Positions 6,002-12,627 of a stretch of 21,069 bases of DNA are shown here, one piece after another. The stretch lies in the NCBI GenBank assembly GCA_033763435.1, contig JANRKN010000024.1, forward strand, positions 1 through 21,069, read 5' to 3'. A program made the translations under genes and the position numbers. Origin of the DNA: JANRKN01 sp033763435 (GTDB lineage: Bacteria; Planctomycetota; Phycisphaerae; Phycisphaerales; UBA1924). The notes beneath the pieces are model-generated. The model saw only the letters and a list, made by a program, of their open reading frames with translations. It was not told the origin of the DNA and did not search any database. The stretch's first letter is position 1, and each line of letters starts with the position of its first letter.

Positions 6002-7318
6002 TCAGCGAGCACCGACGATCGTTGCCGACCGCAGAATGTCCCAGCCCGTCCGGCGGAATTGATCGAACCGCCCGATCGATCCGAGAATGTCCCGCAGCTC
6101 ATCCGCGTCGATCAGCCATTCGTCCTCGAGGCTCAGCGCCGCGCCCGCCGATCGCTGCCGCCGGCGGTGCTCCAGCATAAACAGCTGCTGACGCATCGCC
6201 CAGTTTCCCAGCCGATCCGCGATCTCATGCCCCTTCATCGTGCAGATCGCCACCGTGCGATCCACGTCGTCGGCAGACAAACGCCGAACATCCGCCGACG
6301 CCGGCACGTGCAGCGCCAGCTGCGCTCCGATCACGCACCACCAGCCATAGCTCTCGAGCCAGTCGCCCGCGGGCACGGCCTCCGGATCGACCACCTTGTC
6401 CAGCTCGGCCATGACCTTCGCGACCGCGTCCCCCGCGGCCACCCGTCCCAAGATCGTGTCCGCGTGCAGCAGACCCGCCCGCGCCGTGTGCGCGATGCCC
6501 GAATACGAACTGTCGTCGCCCTGGTCGCGCGACATCTCCATCAGCAGGCGCTCAGCCGTCGCGAGCATCGCCCGCGCCTTGGTCGCGTGCGAAGTCGCCG
6601 ACGTCGGCTCGCGATCCGCCAGCATGCGGAACGACTCACCGCGAACCCAGTACGCCAGCGCCTCGGCCAGGCGGCCCGACTCGCTCTCAGGCTTCTCAGC
6701 CTGGATCGTCTCGAGCACGTCCGCCGCCACGCCCCGCGCTTCGACAAACCGACCGAGATGCAGCAAACAGTTGGCCAGATTGGTCTCGAGCAGCAGTCGA
6801 CGCTCGGCGGGGATCGGGCTCTCCGCCAGCGCCGCGCGATACGACTCGGCCTCATTCGCGTACCGGCCCATGCCGTTCCACGCGCCGGCCTCACGCAGAT
6901 AACCGACCGAGCGCTCGTTGGCGTCCTTGGCGATCGCCAGCTCCTGCCGCGCCGCCGTCAGCATCTTCGCCCAGTCGCCCGAGCGGTGCGCCGCGACGCA
7001 CAGCGCATCAATCTCCCAGAACGAGAGCGCGGGCGCCTTGCCCCCGGCCTGCGCGCGGGCGCGCTCGGCCGCGGGCGTCGCCGACCGGCCCAGAGCGCCG
7101 TCGCCCCAGATGCACTCGATCGTTGCCTCTACAGGCCAGTCGAGTACCTTGCTCAGCGCCAGAATGAAATCTGACTTGGGGTTCCCGCTCTCTGGGACCA
7201 GATGCGTCGCGTCGCGGCCGAGGTGCGCGGCCAGCTGCTTGCGGGTCCAGCCCTTGTAGGCGCAGGCCCAGTCCAGCAGCTCGTCCAGCCGTTCTTTGCG
7301 TTCAATCTCGCCGTTCAT
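6002..7318 (-). CDS. HTH (XRE-like) N-terminal domain plus TPR-like repeats, probable regulator
   Basis: The product is 438 residues. Residues about 10-70 ('DELLDWACAYKGWTRKQLAAHLGRDATHL ... ALSKVLDWPVEATIECIWG', shown in part) have the size and helix pattern of a lambda-repressor-type helix-turn-helix. The remainder is a run of amphipathic helices with TPR character ('RSVGYLREAGAWNGMGRYANEAESY', 'LETNLANCLLHLGRFVEA'), as in HTH-TPR regulators that bind a peptide or protein partner. ATG at 7318 is chosen over one 11 codons upstream because GGAGGAGG lies 8 bases before it. It precedes the sorting-tail exported protein by 16 bases, so it may control or serve that protein. No sensor-kinase or sigma-factor motif is visible. 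TPR boundaries are approximate. Confidence 0.8.
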   Translation of the reverse strand: MNGEIERKERLDELLDWACAYKGWTRKQLAAHLGRDATHLVPESGNPKSDFILALSKVLDWPVEATIECIWGDGALGRSATPAAERARAQAGGKAPALSFWEIDALCVAAHRSGDWAKMLTAARQELAIAKDANERSVGYLREAGAWNGMGRYANEAESYRAALAESPIPAERRLLLETNLANCLLHLGRFVEARGVAADVLETIQAEKPESESGRLAEALAYWVRGESFRMLADREPTSATSHATKARAMLATAERLLMEMSRDQGDDSSYSGIAHTARAGLLHADTILGRVAAGDAVAKVMAELDKVVDPEAVPAGDWLESYGWWCVIGAQLALHVPASADVRRLSADDVDRTVAICTMKGHEIADRLGNWAMRQQLFMLEHRRRQRSAGAALSLEDEWLIDADELRDILGSIGRFDQFRRTGWDILRSATIVGAR

Positions 7319-7717
7319 CGCGTCAGCCTCCTCCGCGCGCCCCGCACCCATTCCGATGCCCGTCCCCCGAGCCCGCGCAACGCGCCCTCACACGCCACGC
7401 GCACCGCCCCCCTCATTCGACGGGACCCTGAGATGTCCTTACGTCTCCCTCACCGCGAGGGTTGCAGCCTTCCGGCCAATCCGATCGTCCGTCGGCCCGC
7501 CCCGTGGGGGCGCCTGTCGCGGGCGGAGTGCGTGGGATCGTCCGTTCCCGATCGCCCGTTTGCCTGGCCGACAGCGTTGGGGCTGGTGTGCGGGTCGGGG
7601 TTTGTTGGCCGATCCGACGCCGGATCCCACCCGACCCGACCTCACCCGAACTGGTCCAACTTCGGCCCTCACCCGTTCCGAACGCCGCCGTGCGTTCCCG
7701 CGGGTGCGCCGCTCAAT
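7319..7717. other. Intergenic region upstream of the HTH-TPR gene
   Basis: No convincing gene lies in these 399 bases; frames that open here are Arg/Gly/Ser-rich shadows. The region holds the HTH-TPR ribosome site (7327-7334 on the minus strand), a small hairpin (7447-7451 with 7457-7461), an imperfect 16-base inverted repeat at 7431-7446 that could be an operator, and the large composite hairpin at 7591-7638 listed separately. The promoter of the HTH-TPR gene must be here but no clear -35/-10 was found. Confidence 0.5.
7591..7638. repeat. Composite inverted repeat (long imperfect hairpin)
   Basis: CGGGTCGGG at 7591-7599 pairs with 7630-7638, TGG at 7606-7608 with 7627-7629, and GATCCG at 7611-7616 with 7621-7626 around an ACGC loop. 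This gives about 18 paired bases interrupted by a six-base bulge and a two-base bulge. It lies about 80 bases past the DUF58 stop on the minus strand and about 270 bases before the HTH-TPR start. There is no T-run after it on either strand, so a classical intrinsic terminator is not supported; a structured 3' end or a protein-binding site remains possible. Confidence 0.5.
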
Positions 7718-8728
7718 CTACCGCAAGAGCCCACCCTTCCGCAAGCTCCCCATGACCAAATCTTCGACAGCCTCATCGCTCCGCACTTGGAAGTAGGCAA
7801 TGCCGCGCGCCAGGCACTCATCGCGCAGACGCCGATTGTGTCGGGCGATCACCCCACGGTACTCCTCGAGCGTCTCGGGTGTGAGGGTGACCTCCGCAGG
7901 CGCGCCGGTTTCGACGTCGGTGAGCCGAAGGTCGCCGCGGAGGCTTGCCTCGCGCGCCGGGTCGAGCTCGGCCGGGCTCAGCACTTGCAGCGCATACGCG
8001 TCGAAGGCCCCGCCATCACCCCCGGCGATCAGGTTCAACGCTCGCGCGGGGCCGCGATCGCCCCGATTCTCCGCAGGCCACGCGACGAGAAAGTCCGAGA
8101 GCACGAGCATGATCCCGCGCCCGGGCCGGCTGGCCGCGACACGCCGCATCATCTCTTCAAATTCCGCGGGGTCGTTGGTCCGAGGCGCGGGCTTGTCGGA
8201 ACTCGCCGCGGCCGGCAGCAGCGACTCAAGCAGAAACGCCGCGAGCGTGCGCACACTGGTCTTCCCACGCAAAGGCGCAAGCTGCTTCACACCCGTGGGG
8301 GCGTCAGCACCCCCGAACAGCGCGACGCTCAGCCGGTTCTGATTCACCAGCGCGATGTACCCCAGCGCCATCGCCAGCCGCGTCGCGAACACGCGCTTGC
8401 TGGGGCTACCCGAGTCCATCGAGGGCGAGGCGTCAATCACCAGGTGCAGCGCGAGGTCTTCGTCTTCGCGGAAGAGCTTGACCACGAGCCGATCGAGCCG
8501 CGCGAAGATGTTCCAGTCCAGGTGCCTCGGATCATCGCCCGGCGTGTAGGGCCTGAAATCGTCAAACTCGACGCTGCGTCCGCGGCGTTTGCTCCGGCGT
8601 TCGCCCGGCATCTTGCCCGCGAGCAGCTTGCGGCTGAACACGTCCAGCCGATCAATCCGCGCCGCGAGCGCCGGACCGATCAGGTCTTCGAAGCTCGCGG
8701 GGCGCGCGGGGTCGGTCCCGATCAGCAT
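7718..8728 (-). CDS. DUF58 domain protein (vWA-like)
   Basis: The product is 336 residues. The DUF58 signature is clear: 'RRGRSVEFDDFRPYTPGDDP' continuing to 'HLDWNIFARLDRLVVKLF' (about residues 48-87). A vWA-like fold follows, with 'VIDASPSMD' (D99-x-S101-x-S103), resembling a MIDAS metal site, and a second strand 'GIMLVLSDFL'. Family knowledge: DUF58 proteins usually sit with a MoxR AAA+ ATPase and vWA membrane proteins and probably act as chaperone or assembly modules at the membrane. No MoxR is in the window; the gene follows the 3D-domain gene by 15 bases and ends at TAG 7718. Unlike many family members it lacks N-terminal membrane helices, so it is cytoplasmic or recruited. ATG at 8728 has only a weak CAGGT upstream. 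Confidence 0.9.
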   Translation of the reverse strand: MLIGTDPARPASFEDLIGPALAARIDRLDVFSRKLLAGKMPGERRSKRRGRSVEFDDFRPYTPGDDPRHLDWNIFARLDRLVVKLFREDEDLALHLVIDASPSMDSGSPSKRVFATRLAMALGYIALVNQNRLSVALFGGADAPTGVKQLAPLRGKTSVRTLAAFLLESLLPAAASSDKPAPRTNDPAEFEEMMRRVAASRPGRGIMLVLSDFLVAWPAENRGDRGPARALNLIAGGDGGAFDAYALQVLSPAELDPAREASLRGDLRLTDVETGAPAEVTLTPETLEEYRGVIARHNRRLRDECLARGIAYFQVRSDEAVEDLVMGSLRKGGLLR

Positions 8729-8743
8729 GACCTGAGCGTAGCG

Positions 8744-9556
8744 TCAGCGCAAGCGGCGCGGGTCGTCCATCGGCTTGCCGTCGGCGTACTCCCAAACCGT
8801 CACTCGCAGTTTCCGCACGCCCCAGGCGCGCGCCTGCTCGTGCGTCGGGAACAGCACGTCAAGCCGATGGCCCTTGATCGCACCGCCCCGGTCGAGCACG
8901 GGCACAACGCGCCCGGCGTCATAGCCCGGGACCGAGATCATCGAGCCAAAGGGCAGCAGCCGCGTGTCGGCCGCGACGAGCCGGAAGGCGTTGGTCTCGA
9001 CGTGGTGCAGCGTCGCGGTGATCCCGTCGGCCGAGTCGCCGCACGAGCGCTCGTCGGGCGAGTACGCCGTAACGATCATCGTCATCGTCCGCGCGGGTCG
9101 GATCGGCCGACCGTTGAAGAACCGCGTCCTCGGATCCAAGAGCGCCCGCTCGGTCGCGGTCATCGCCCGGCCCGGTGCGGCCGAGACCGTGGTGGGTGTC
9201 GGGGTCGAAGGCTTGGAGGCGGGGGGCGTGACGGGCGCGGAGGTGGAAGTGGGGGTGGGGGCGGGTGTGGGGGTGAGGGTTTCAACCTCGCCCGCTTCGT
9301 CCAGTTCCTGCGCCAGCCGCTCGGCCAACGCATCTCGCTCGGCCCGCTCCGCCGACACCCGTATAGATAGATAGCGCACATCGGCCAGGGCCGGGGGAGG
9401 CGCATCGGTCCGGGCGCTGGTCCACTCCTTGGTCCAGATCGCCGAGGCTGCGGATCCCAGGCACAGCAGTCCGAAGATCAGCGTTTCCAAGGACTTCCGC
9501 GCGATTGCCCGCTGGCGGGCCCCACGCGACAGCCGATCCGACGCTCGTTCTTGCAT
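8744..9556 (-). CDS. Membrane-anchored 3D (Asp-Asp-Asp) domain protein
   Basis: The product is 270 residues. A basic N-terminus is followed by one membrane helix (about 23-41, 'LETLIFGLLCLGSAASAI'), a charged helix likely to form a coiled coil (about 63-92), a Thr/Pro-rich linker (93-123), and a C-terminal 3D domain (about 160-256). The domain contains 'MIVTAYSP', 'LVAADTRLLPFGSMI' (D197), 'VPVLDRGGAIKG' (D222) and 'LDVLFP' (D233). This domain is a double-psi beta-barrel related to MltA and is found in lytic transglycosylases and resuscitation-like factors. A periplasmic, peptidoglycan-facing role is therefore likely; catalytic activity is not proven. The linker suggests reach across the envelope. 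It lies 15 bases upstream of the DUF58 gene. ATG at 9556 lacks a strong ribosome site. Confidence 0.88.
   Translation of the reverse strand: MQERASDRLSRGARQRAIARKSLETLIFGLLCLGSAASAIWTKEWTSARTDAPPPALADVRYLSIRVSAERAERDALAERLAQELDEAGEVETLTPTPAPTPTSTSAPVTPPASKPSTPTPTTVSAAPGRAMTATERALLDPRTRFFNGRPIRPARTMTMIVTAYSPDERSCGDSADGITATLHHVETNAFRLVAADTRLLPFGSMISVPGYDAGRVVPVLDRGGAIKGHRLDVLFPTHEQARAWGVRKLRVTVWEYADGKPMDDPRRLR
9251..9279 (+). repeat. G-quadruplex-type motif inside the 3D-domain gene
   Basis: On the plus strand five G tracts (lengths 5, 5, 3, 5 and 3) are separated by loops of 1-3 bases, satisfying the canonical four-tract quadruplex pattern. It is the complement of the Thr/Pro codons of the linker, so it lies on the transcribed template strand of the gene. 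Confidence 0.5.
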
Positions 9557-9898
9557 TCGTGTCTGCTTCAGACGGGACCTCGCGGTTCTTCGGCCCCTCC
9601 GATCTGGGCCTCAGGCGTATGGGCGGTCCTTGCCCGGTCGCGGCTTGCTTCGTTCTCTCAGGCCAAGCGGACGCAACCGTCCATCATCGCCTGACTTGCA
9701 TCAACCTTCGCCGCGTCGTCAGCTCAGAGCATAGCCCGCCCGCACCCCGAGGCAAGTCGCATAGGTAGGATTTTGTTTGGTCTGTAGTGCCTATGCGGTT
9801 TCGGGCGTCGTCGGTGCCGCCTGTGCGGGTGGGTCTGTCACACTCTTTGGCCGAGGGGCACGCGCGGTTTCGCGCGGGAGGGGTACGGTGGAGGTGTG
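9557..9898. other. Divergent intergenic region between 3D-domain and TauE/SafE genes
   Basis: These 342 bases must contain promoters for both divergent genes. I see no real coding frame: the plus-strand frames that cross it are low-complexity and overlap the 3D gene antisense. Visible structure is an 8-bp inverted repeat (9758-9765 with 9790-9797) around the only AT-rich patch, and a 6-bp perfect hairpin CGCGCG-GTTT-CGCGCG (9861-9876) just upstream of the TauE/SafE ribosome site GGAGG (9890-9894). The hairpin would lie in the 5' leader of that mRNA. Confidence 0.5.
9758..9797. promoter_or_regulatory. Inverted repeat CGCATAGG-N24-CCTATGCG, candidate operator
   Basis: Two perfect 8-base arms flank a 24-base AT-richer spacer containing ATTTTGTTTGG. 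It is the only such patch between the two divergent starts. The arm spacing and symmetry would suit a dimeric or looping regulator controlling one or both genes; a stem-loop with a large loop is the alternative. No bound factor can be named from sequence. Confidence 0.35.
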
Positions 9899-10702
9899 AT
9901 GGACCTTTCGACGCAGCAGCAGATCCTGATCGGCGTGGTGGGGCTGGGGGCCGGGCTGGCCGGCGGGCTGGCGGGCGTCGGCGGTTCGATCATCATGATC
10001 CCGTGCATGGCGCTGGTGATCGGGTTCTCGAGCGCGGACAAGCCCGAGCAGCACCTGTTCCAGGCCGCGGCGATGTGCGTGAATGTGGTCGTCGCGCTGA
10101 TGGCCGCGCGGACGCACCTGCGCAAGAAGACGATCCGTCTGGATCTGTTCCGCGTCATGCTCCCCGCGATGGCGGTCGCGATGATCGCCGGCGTGCTGCT
10201 CTCCAACGTCCTCAGCGGCGCGATGCTGACCAAAGCCCTCTCGGCGGTGCTCGCGTGGGACGCGGTGATGAACATCTACCGGCTGATCCGCAAGGTGCCC
10301 GAGGTGCCGCGGGAGCAGCAGCGCACCGGGCCCGTCGTCGTCGGAGGCATCGGCGCGTTCGCGGGCTTCGCGGGCGGGCTCGCGGGGCTCGGCGGCGGCG
10401 CGCTCATGACGCCCCTGCTCAACATGCTCGCGAAGATCCCCCTCCGCGAAGCGATCAGCACCTCCGCGGGCGTCATGGGCTTCACCTCGCTCATCGGCGC
10501 AGGCCTCAAAGTCTCCACGCTCTCGGGCGAAGGTCTCCGCGCGGTCGATGCGCTTCAGCTCGCGCTCATCATGACGCCCGGCGCGCTCATCGGCAGCTGG
10601 GCGGGCAGCAAGCTGATGCACGGACTTCCGAATCAGTATCTGCGCGTCATCATCTCGGCCGTGATGCTCGCGATCGCTGCCAAGTTGGCAGGTTTTTTCT
10701 GA
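9899..10702 (+). CDS. TauE/SafE-family (TSUP) membrane permease
   Basis: The product is 267 residues with about eight hydrophobic segments. The family's internal duplication is plain: 'GLAGGLAGVGGSIIMIP' near the N-terminus and 'GFAGGLAGLGGGALMTPLL' in the second half. Each repeat starts with a Gly-rich helix, as in sulfite/sulfoacetate exporters and related TSUP transporters. They move small organic or sulfur anions across the inner membrane; the substrate is not predictable here because no sulfur-metabolism gene adjoins it. GGAGG (9890-9894) favours ATG 9899; a GTG one codon earlier is possible. Transcription is divergent from the 3D-domain gene. A short hairpin (10709-10726) follows the stop. 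Confidence 0.9.
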   Translation: MDLSTQQQILIGVVGLGAGLAGGLAGVGGSIIMIPCMALVIGFSSADKPEQHLFQAAAMCVNVVVALMAARTHLRKKTIRLDLFRVMLPAMAVAMIAGVLLSNVLSGAMLTKALSAVLAWDAVMNIYRLIRKVPEVPREQQRTGPVVVGGIGAFAGFAGGLAGLGGGALMTPLLNMLAKIPLREAISTSAGVMGFTSLIGAGLKVSTLSGEGLRAVDALQLALIMTPGALIGSWAGSKLMHGLPNQYLRVIISAVMLAIAAKLAGFF

Positions 10703-10708
10703 GCCCAT

Positions 10709-10726
10709 CGTGCGTGGGAACGCACG
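10709..10726. repeat. Hairpin just after the TauE/SafE stop
   Basis: CGTGCGT (10709-10715) pairs perfectly with ACGCACG (10720-10726) around GGGA, six bases after the stop codon. There is no following T-run, so it is only a weak terminator candidate; it may protect the 3' end or attenuate read-through into htpX. Confidence 0.35.
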
Positions 10727-10752
10727 CCGGGACGCACGGTGAACCCCGCGTC

Positions 10753-10768
10753 TGGCACGGCGTATGCA
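10753..10768 (+). promoter_or_regulatory. Candidate sigma-54 (-24/-12) promoter upstream of htpX
   Basis: The bases TGGCACGGCGTATGCA match the sigma-54 consensus TGGCACGN4TTGCA with one mismatch (A for the first T of TTGC). The invariant GG (10754-10755) and GC (10766-10767) are separated by exactly 10 bases as required, and a C precedes the TGG. It lies about 95 bases before the htpX start, in the correct orientation. No enhancer-binding-protein site was recognised upstream, so this rests on one sequence match. Confidence 0.4.
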
Positions 10769-10863
10769 GCGAACACGCAGGGACTCGTACGGGTCACGGG
10801 GGGCTCGTTTCGCACACGCCGATGCGGTTTGCGTCGGTGATTCTCGGGAGGGACGGGTTCGCG

Positions 10864-11703
10864 ATGGTTCGGGCGATCAACAACGTCAAGACGGCTGTCC
10901 TGCTCGCGGGCATGATCGCGCTCTTCGTGGGCGTCGGTTCGATGTGGGGTCAGCAGGGCATGATCCTGGGCCTGCTGCTCGGCGGCGTGATGAACGTCGT
11001 CGCCTGGTTCTTCTCGGACAAGCTCGCGATCGCCGCGATGCAGGCCCGCGAGCTCGACGAGCGCACCGGGGGCGACGTGTACCAGATCGTCAAGGACCTC
11101 TCGCAGCGCGCCGGGCTTCCGATGCCCAAGGTCTATCTCTGCCCGCACGACGCGCCCAACGCTTTCGCGACCGGTCGCTCGCCCAGCAAGGCCGCGGTCG
11201 CGGTGACGCAGGGCCTGCTGAACATCGTGAACCGTCAGGAGCTCGAGGGCGTGATCGCGCATGAGCTGGCGCACATCAAGAACCGCGACACGCTGATCTC
11301 GTGCATCGCCGCGACGATCGCGGGCGTGCTGGCGTTTCTCGCGCAGTGGGGCCTGCTTCTGGGGGGTGGGCATCGGCACGACAACGGGGGCAATCCGCTG
11401 GCGGTGTTCGTGGGCATCATCATCGCGGCCGTGGGCGCCGCGCTGATCAAGGCGATGATCTCGCGCTCGCGCGAGTACGTCGCGGATGCCGACGCGGCCC
11501 GCATCGCCGGCACGCCCGACGGGCTCATCGGCGCCCTCCAGAAGCTCGAGATGTACGCCCGACGCATCCCCCTCGATCAGCCGAACCCCGCGATGAACAA
11601 CCTCTTCATCGTCGAGCCGCTCACGGGTTCGAGCCTGCTCAACCTCTTTGCGAGCCACCCGCCGACCGACAAGCGCATCGAGGCCCTCCGCTACGGCGGC
11701 TGA
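10864..11703 (+). CDS. htpX: HtpX-type membrane zinc metalloprotease (M48)
   Basis: The product is 279 residues. HtpX is an inner-membrane protease that degrades misfolded membrane proteins under envelope stress. Two N-terminal membrane helices (about 10-29 and 32-50) precede 'SDKLAI', 'PNAFATGRSPSKAAVAVT' and the zinc site 'HELAH' (133-137); Glu204 in 'SREYVADADAA' is the third ligand. Two further hydrophobic segments (about 143-167 and 178-198) lie between them, and 'FASHPPTDKRIEAL' is the usual C-terminal motif. All catalytic residues are present. ATG 10864 is chosen over an in-frame ATG at 10822 because GGGAGGG lies about 11 bases before it and the family sequence begins there. A sigma-54-like promoter lies upstream. 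The COG2426-like gene follows after 36 bases. Confidence 0.95.
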   Translation: MVRAINNVKTAVLLAGMIALFVGVGSMWGQQGMILGLLLGGVMNVVAWFFSDKLAIAAMQARELDERTGGDVYQIVKDLSQRAGLPMPKVYLCPHDAPNAFATGRSPSKAAVAVTQGLLNIVNRQELEGVIAHELAHIKNRDTLISCIAATIAGVLAFLAQWGLLLGGGHRHDNGGNPLAVFVGIIIAAVGAALIKAMISRSREYVADADAARIAGTPDGLIGALQKLEMYARRIPLDQPNPAMNNLFIVEPLTGSSLLNLFASHPPTDKRIEALRYGG

Positions 11704-11739
11704 TCTCGCTTCTGACCGCAACGCCCCTACGATCGCCGC

Positions 11740-12591
11740 GTGAGCACGTCCGAGCCCGCCAAAGCCCCGACCATCGACCCGCTCCTCGCGGGCGAGCTGC
11801 GGTTCGGCGAGAATCTCAAGCGCACCAACCCGGGCCTCTGGTGGGGGACCCTCGTGGGCCCGCTCGCGGCCACGCTCGCGATGCTCGTCGTCGCGGCGGT
11901 CGTCCGCGGGCTCGACTTTGTCCTCAATCTCTGCGTCAGCGCGGCGATGATCTTCTTCGGCCTCGGACGCGCGGTGCTCTTTGTCGGGCGCGACGGCTCC
12001 ACCAACGTTCAGGACCTTGCCGCTTGGGAACGTGTGCTGATGGGCATGACGGTCGCCGAGCTGGGCCTGCTCATCGTCTGGATGGACGTGCTCGTCGCGT
12101 TCCTGATCGTCTTCCACGCCTCGTATCTCTACCGCATTCCCAAGCTCGGGCCCGCGATGCTCGCGCTTCAGGAAGACGGACAGTTCATCCTCTCTCAGCA
12201 CCCCTGGCTCAGGCGGTTTGCCTGGCTCGGGCTCATCGCGTTCGTCGCGTTCCCGTTCGCCGCGACGGGCTCGATCGGCGGCTCGATCGTCGGGCGCATC
12301 CTGGGCCTCTCGCGCTGGTCGACGCTGACGGGGGTGATCCTGGGCTCGGTGATCAGCACGGCCGCGGCGTTCGCCGTGACCAACAGTGTCAAGAAAACCG
12401 CCCTCTTCAGCGACAACAACCCTTGGACGATCGTCGGCAGCATCGTCTTCATCCTCGTGCTCTTTGCGCTCATCAACTGGCGCTATCAGCGGATGAAAAA
12501 GCGCTGGGCCGCCGAGGGCCGGCGGGGCGTCGCGACCATCCCGATGGGCGACTCCGGCCAGAGCTCCGACTCAACACGCGGCGCGGCCTGA
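11740..12591 (+). CDS. Polytopic membrane protein with COG2426-like (small multidrug export) C-terminal domain
   Basis: The product is 283 residues with about six hydrophobic segments. The C-terminal half ('LGLIAFVAFPFAATGSIGGSIV' then 'LGLSRWSTLTGVILGSVIS', about residues 163-207) resembles the 'GLxxFVAIPLPGTGAWTGALxAxLLG' core of COG2426 'small multidrug export' proteins, which are usually about 150-180 residues. Here an extra N-terminal half with two or three helices is present and unassigned. Actual transport has not been established for the family, so the name should not be read as a function. GTG 11740 is the only sensible start and has no clear Shine-Dalgarno. It lies 36 bases after htpX and is likely cotranscribed, which hints at a shared envelope role. 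Confidence 0.75.
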   Translation: MSTSEPAKAPTIDPLLAGELRFGENLKRTNPGLWWGTLVGPLAATLAMLVVAAVVRGLDFVLNLCVSAAMIFFGLGRAVLFVGRDGSTNVQDLAAWERVLMGMTVAELGLLIVWMDVLVAFLIVFHASYLYRIPKLGPAMLALQEDGQFILSQHPWLRRFAWLGLIAFVAFPFAATGSIGGSIVGRILGLSRWSTLTGVILGSVISTAAAFAVTNSVKKTALFSDNNPWTIVGSIVFILVLFALINWRYQRMKKRWAAEGRRGVATIPMGDSGQSSDSTRGAA

Positions 12592-12627
12592 ACGCATGCT
12601 CGCGGCGTAAACGCCTCTCGATCAATG

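Noticed and set aside
7439..7672. 77-residue minus-strand frame in the intergenic region
   Set aside because: Arg/Gly/Ser-rich composition, spans the composite hairpin, weak start context and no family resemblance.
7202..9370. 722-residue plus-strand frame
   Set aside because: Antisense to DUF58 and the 3D-domain gene, both with clear motifs, and crosses an intergenic hairpin.
9505..9768. 87-residue plus-strand frame upstream of the TauE/SafE gene
   Set aside because: Overlaps the 3D-domain start antisense, has no ribosome site, and ends in the candidate operator region.
9793..10840. Similar words ATGCGGTTT...CGTCGGTG at 9793 and 10822 as a repeated element
   Set aside because: Only about nine identical contiguous bases; insufficient to separate from chance in a high-GC sequence.
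9787..10863. Large N-terminal extension of HtpX, including ATG 10822
   Set aside because: The extension is out of frame over the TauE/SafE gene; HtpX homology and the ribosome site support ATG 10864.
12604..12615. GGCG-TAAA-CGCC hairpin between the COG2426-like gene and plsC as a terminator
   Set aside because: Only four base pairs and no T-run in either direction; common by chance at this GC content.
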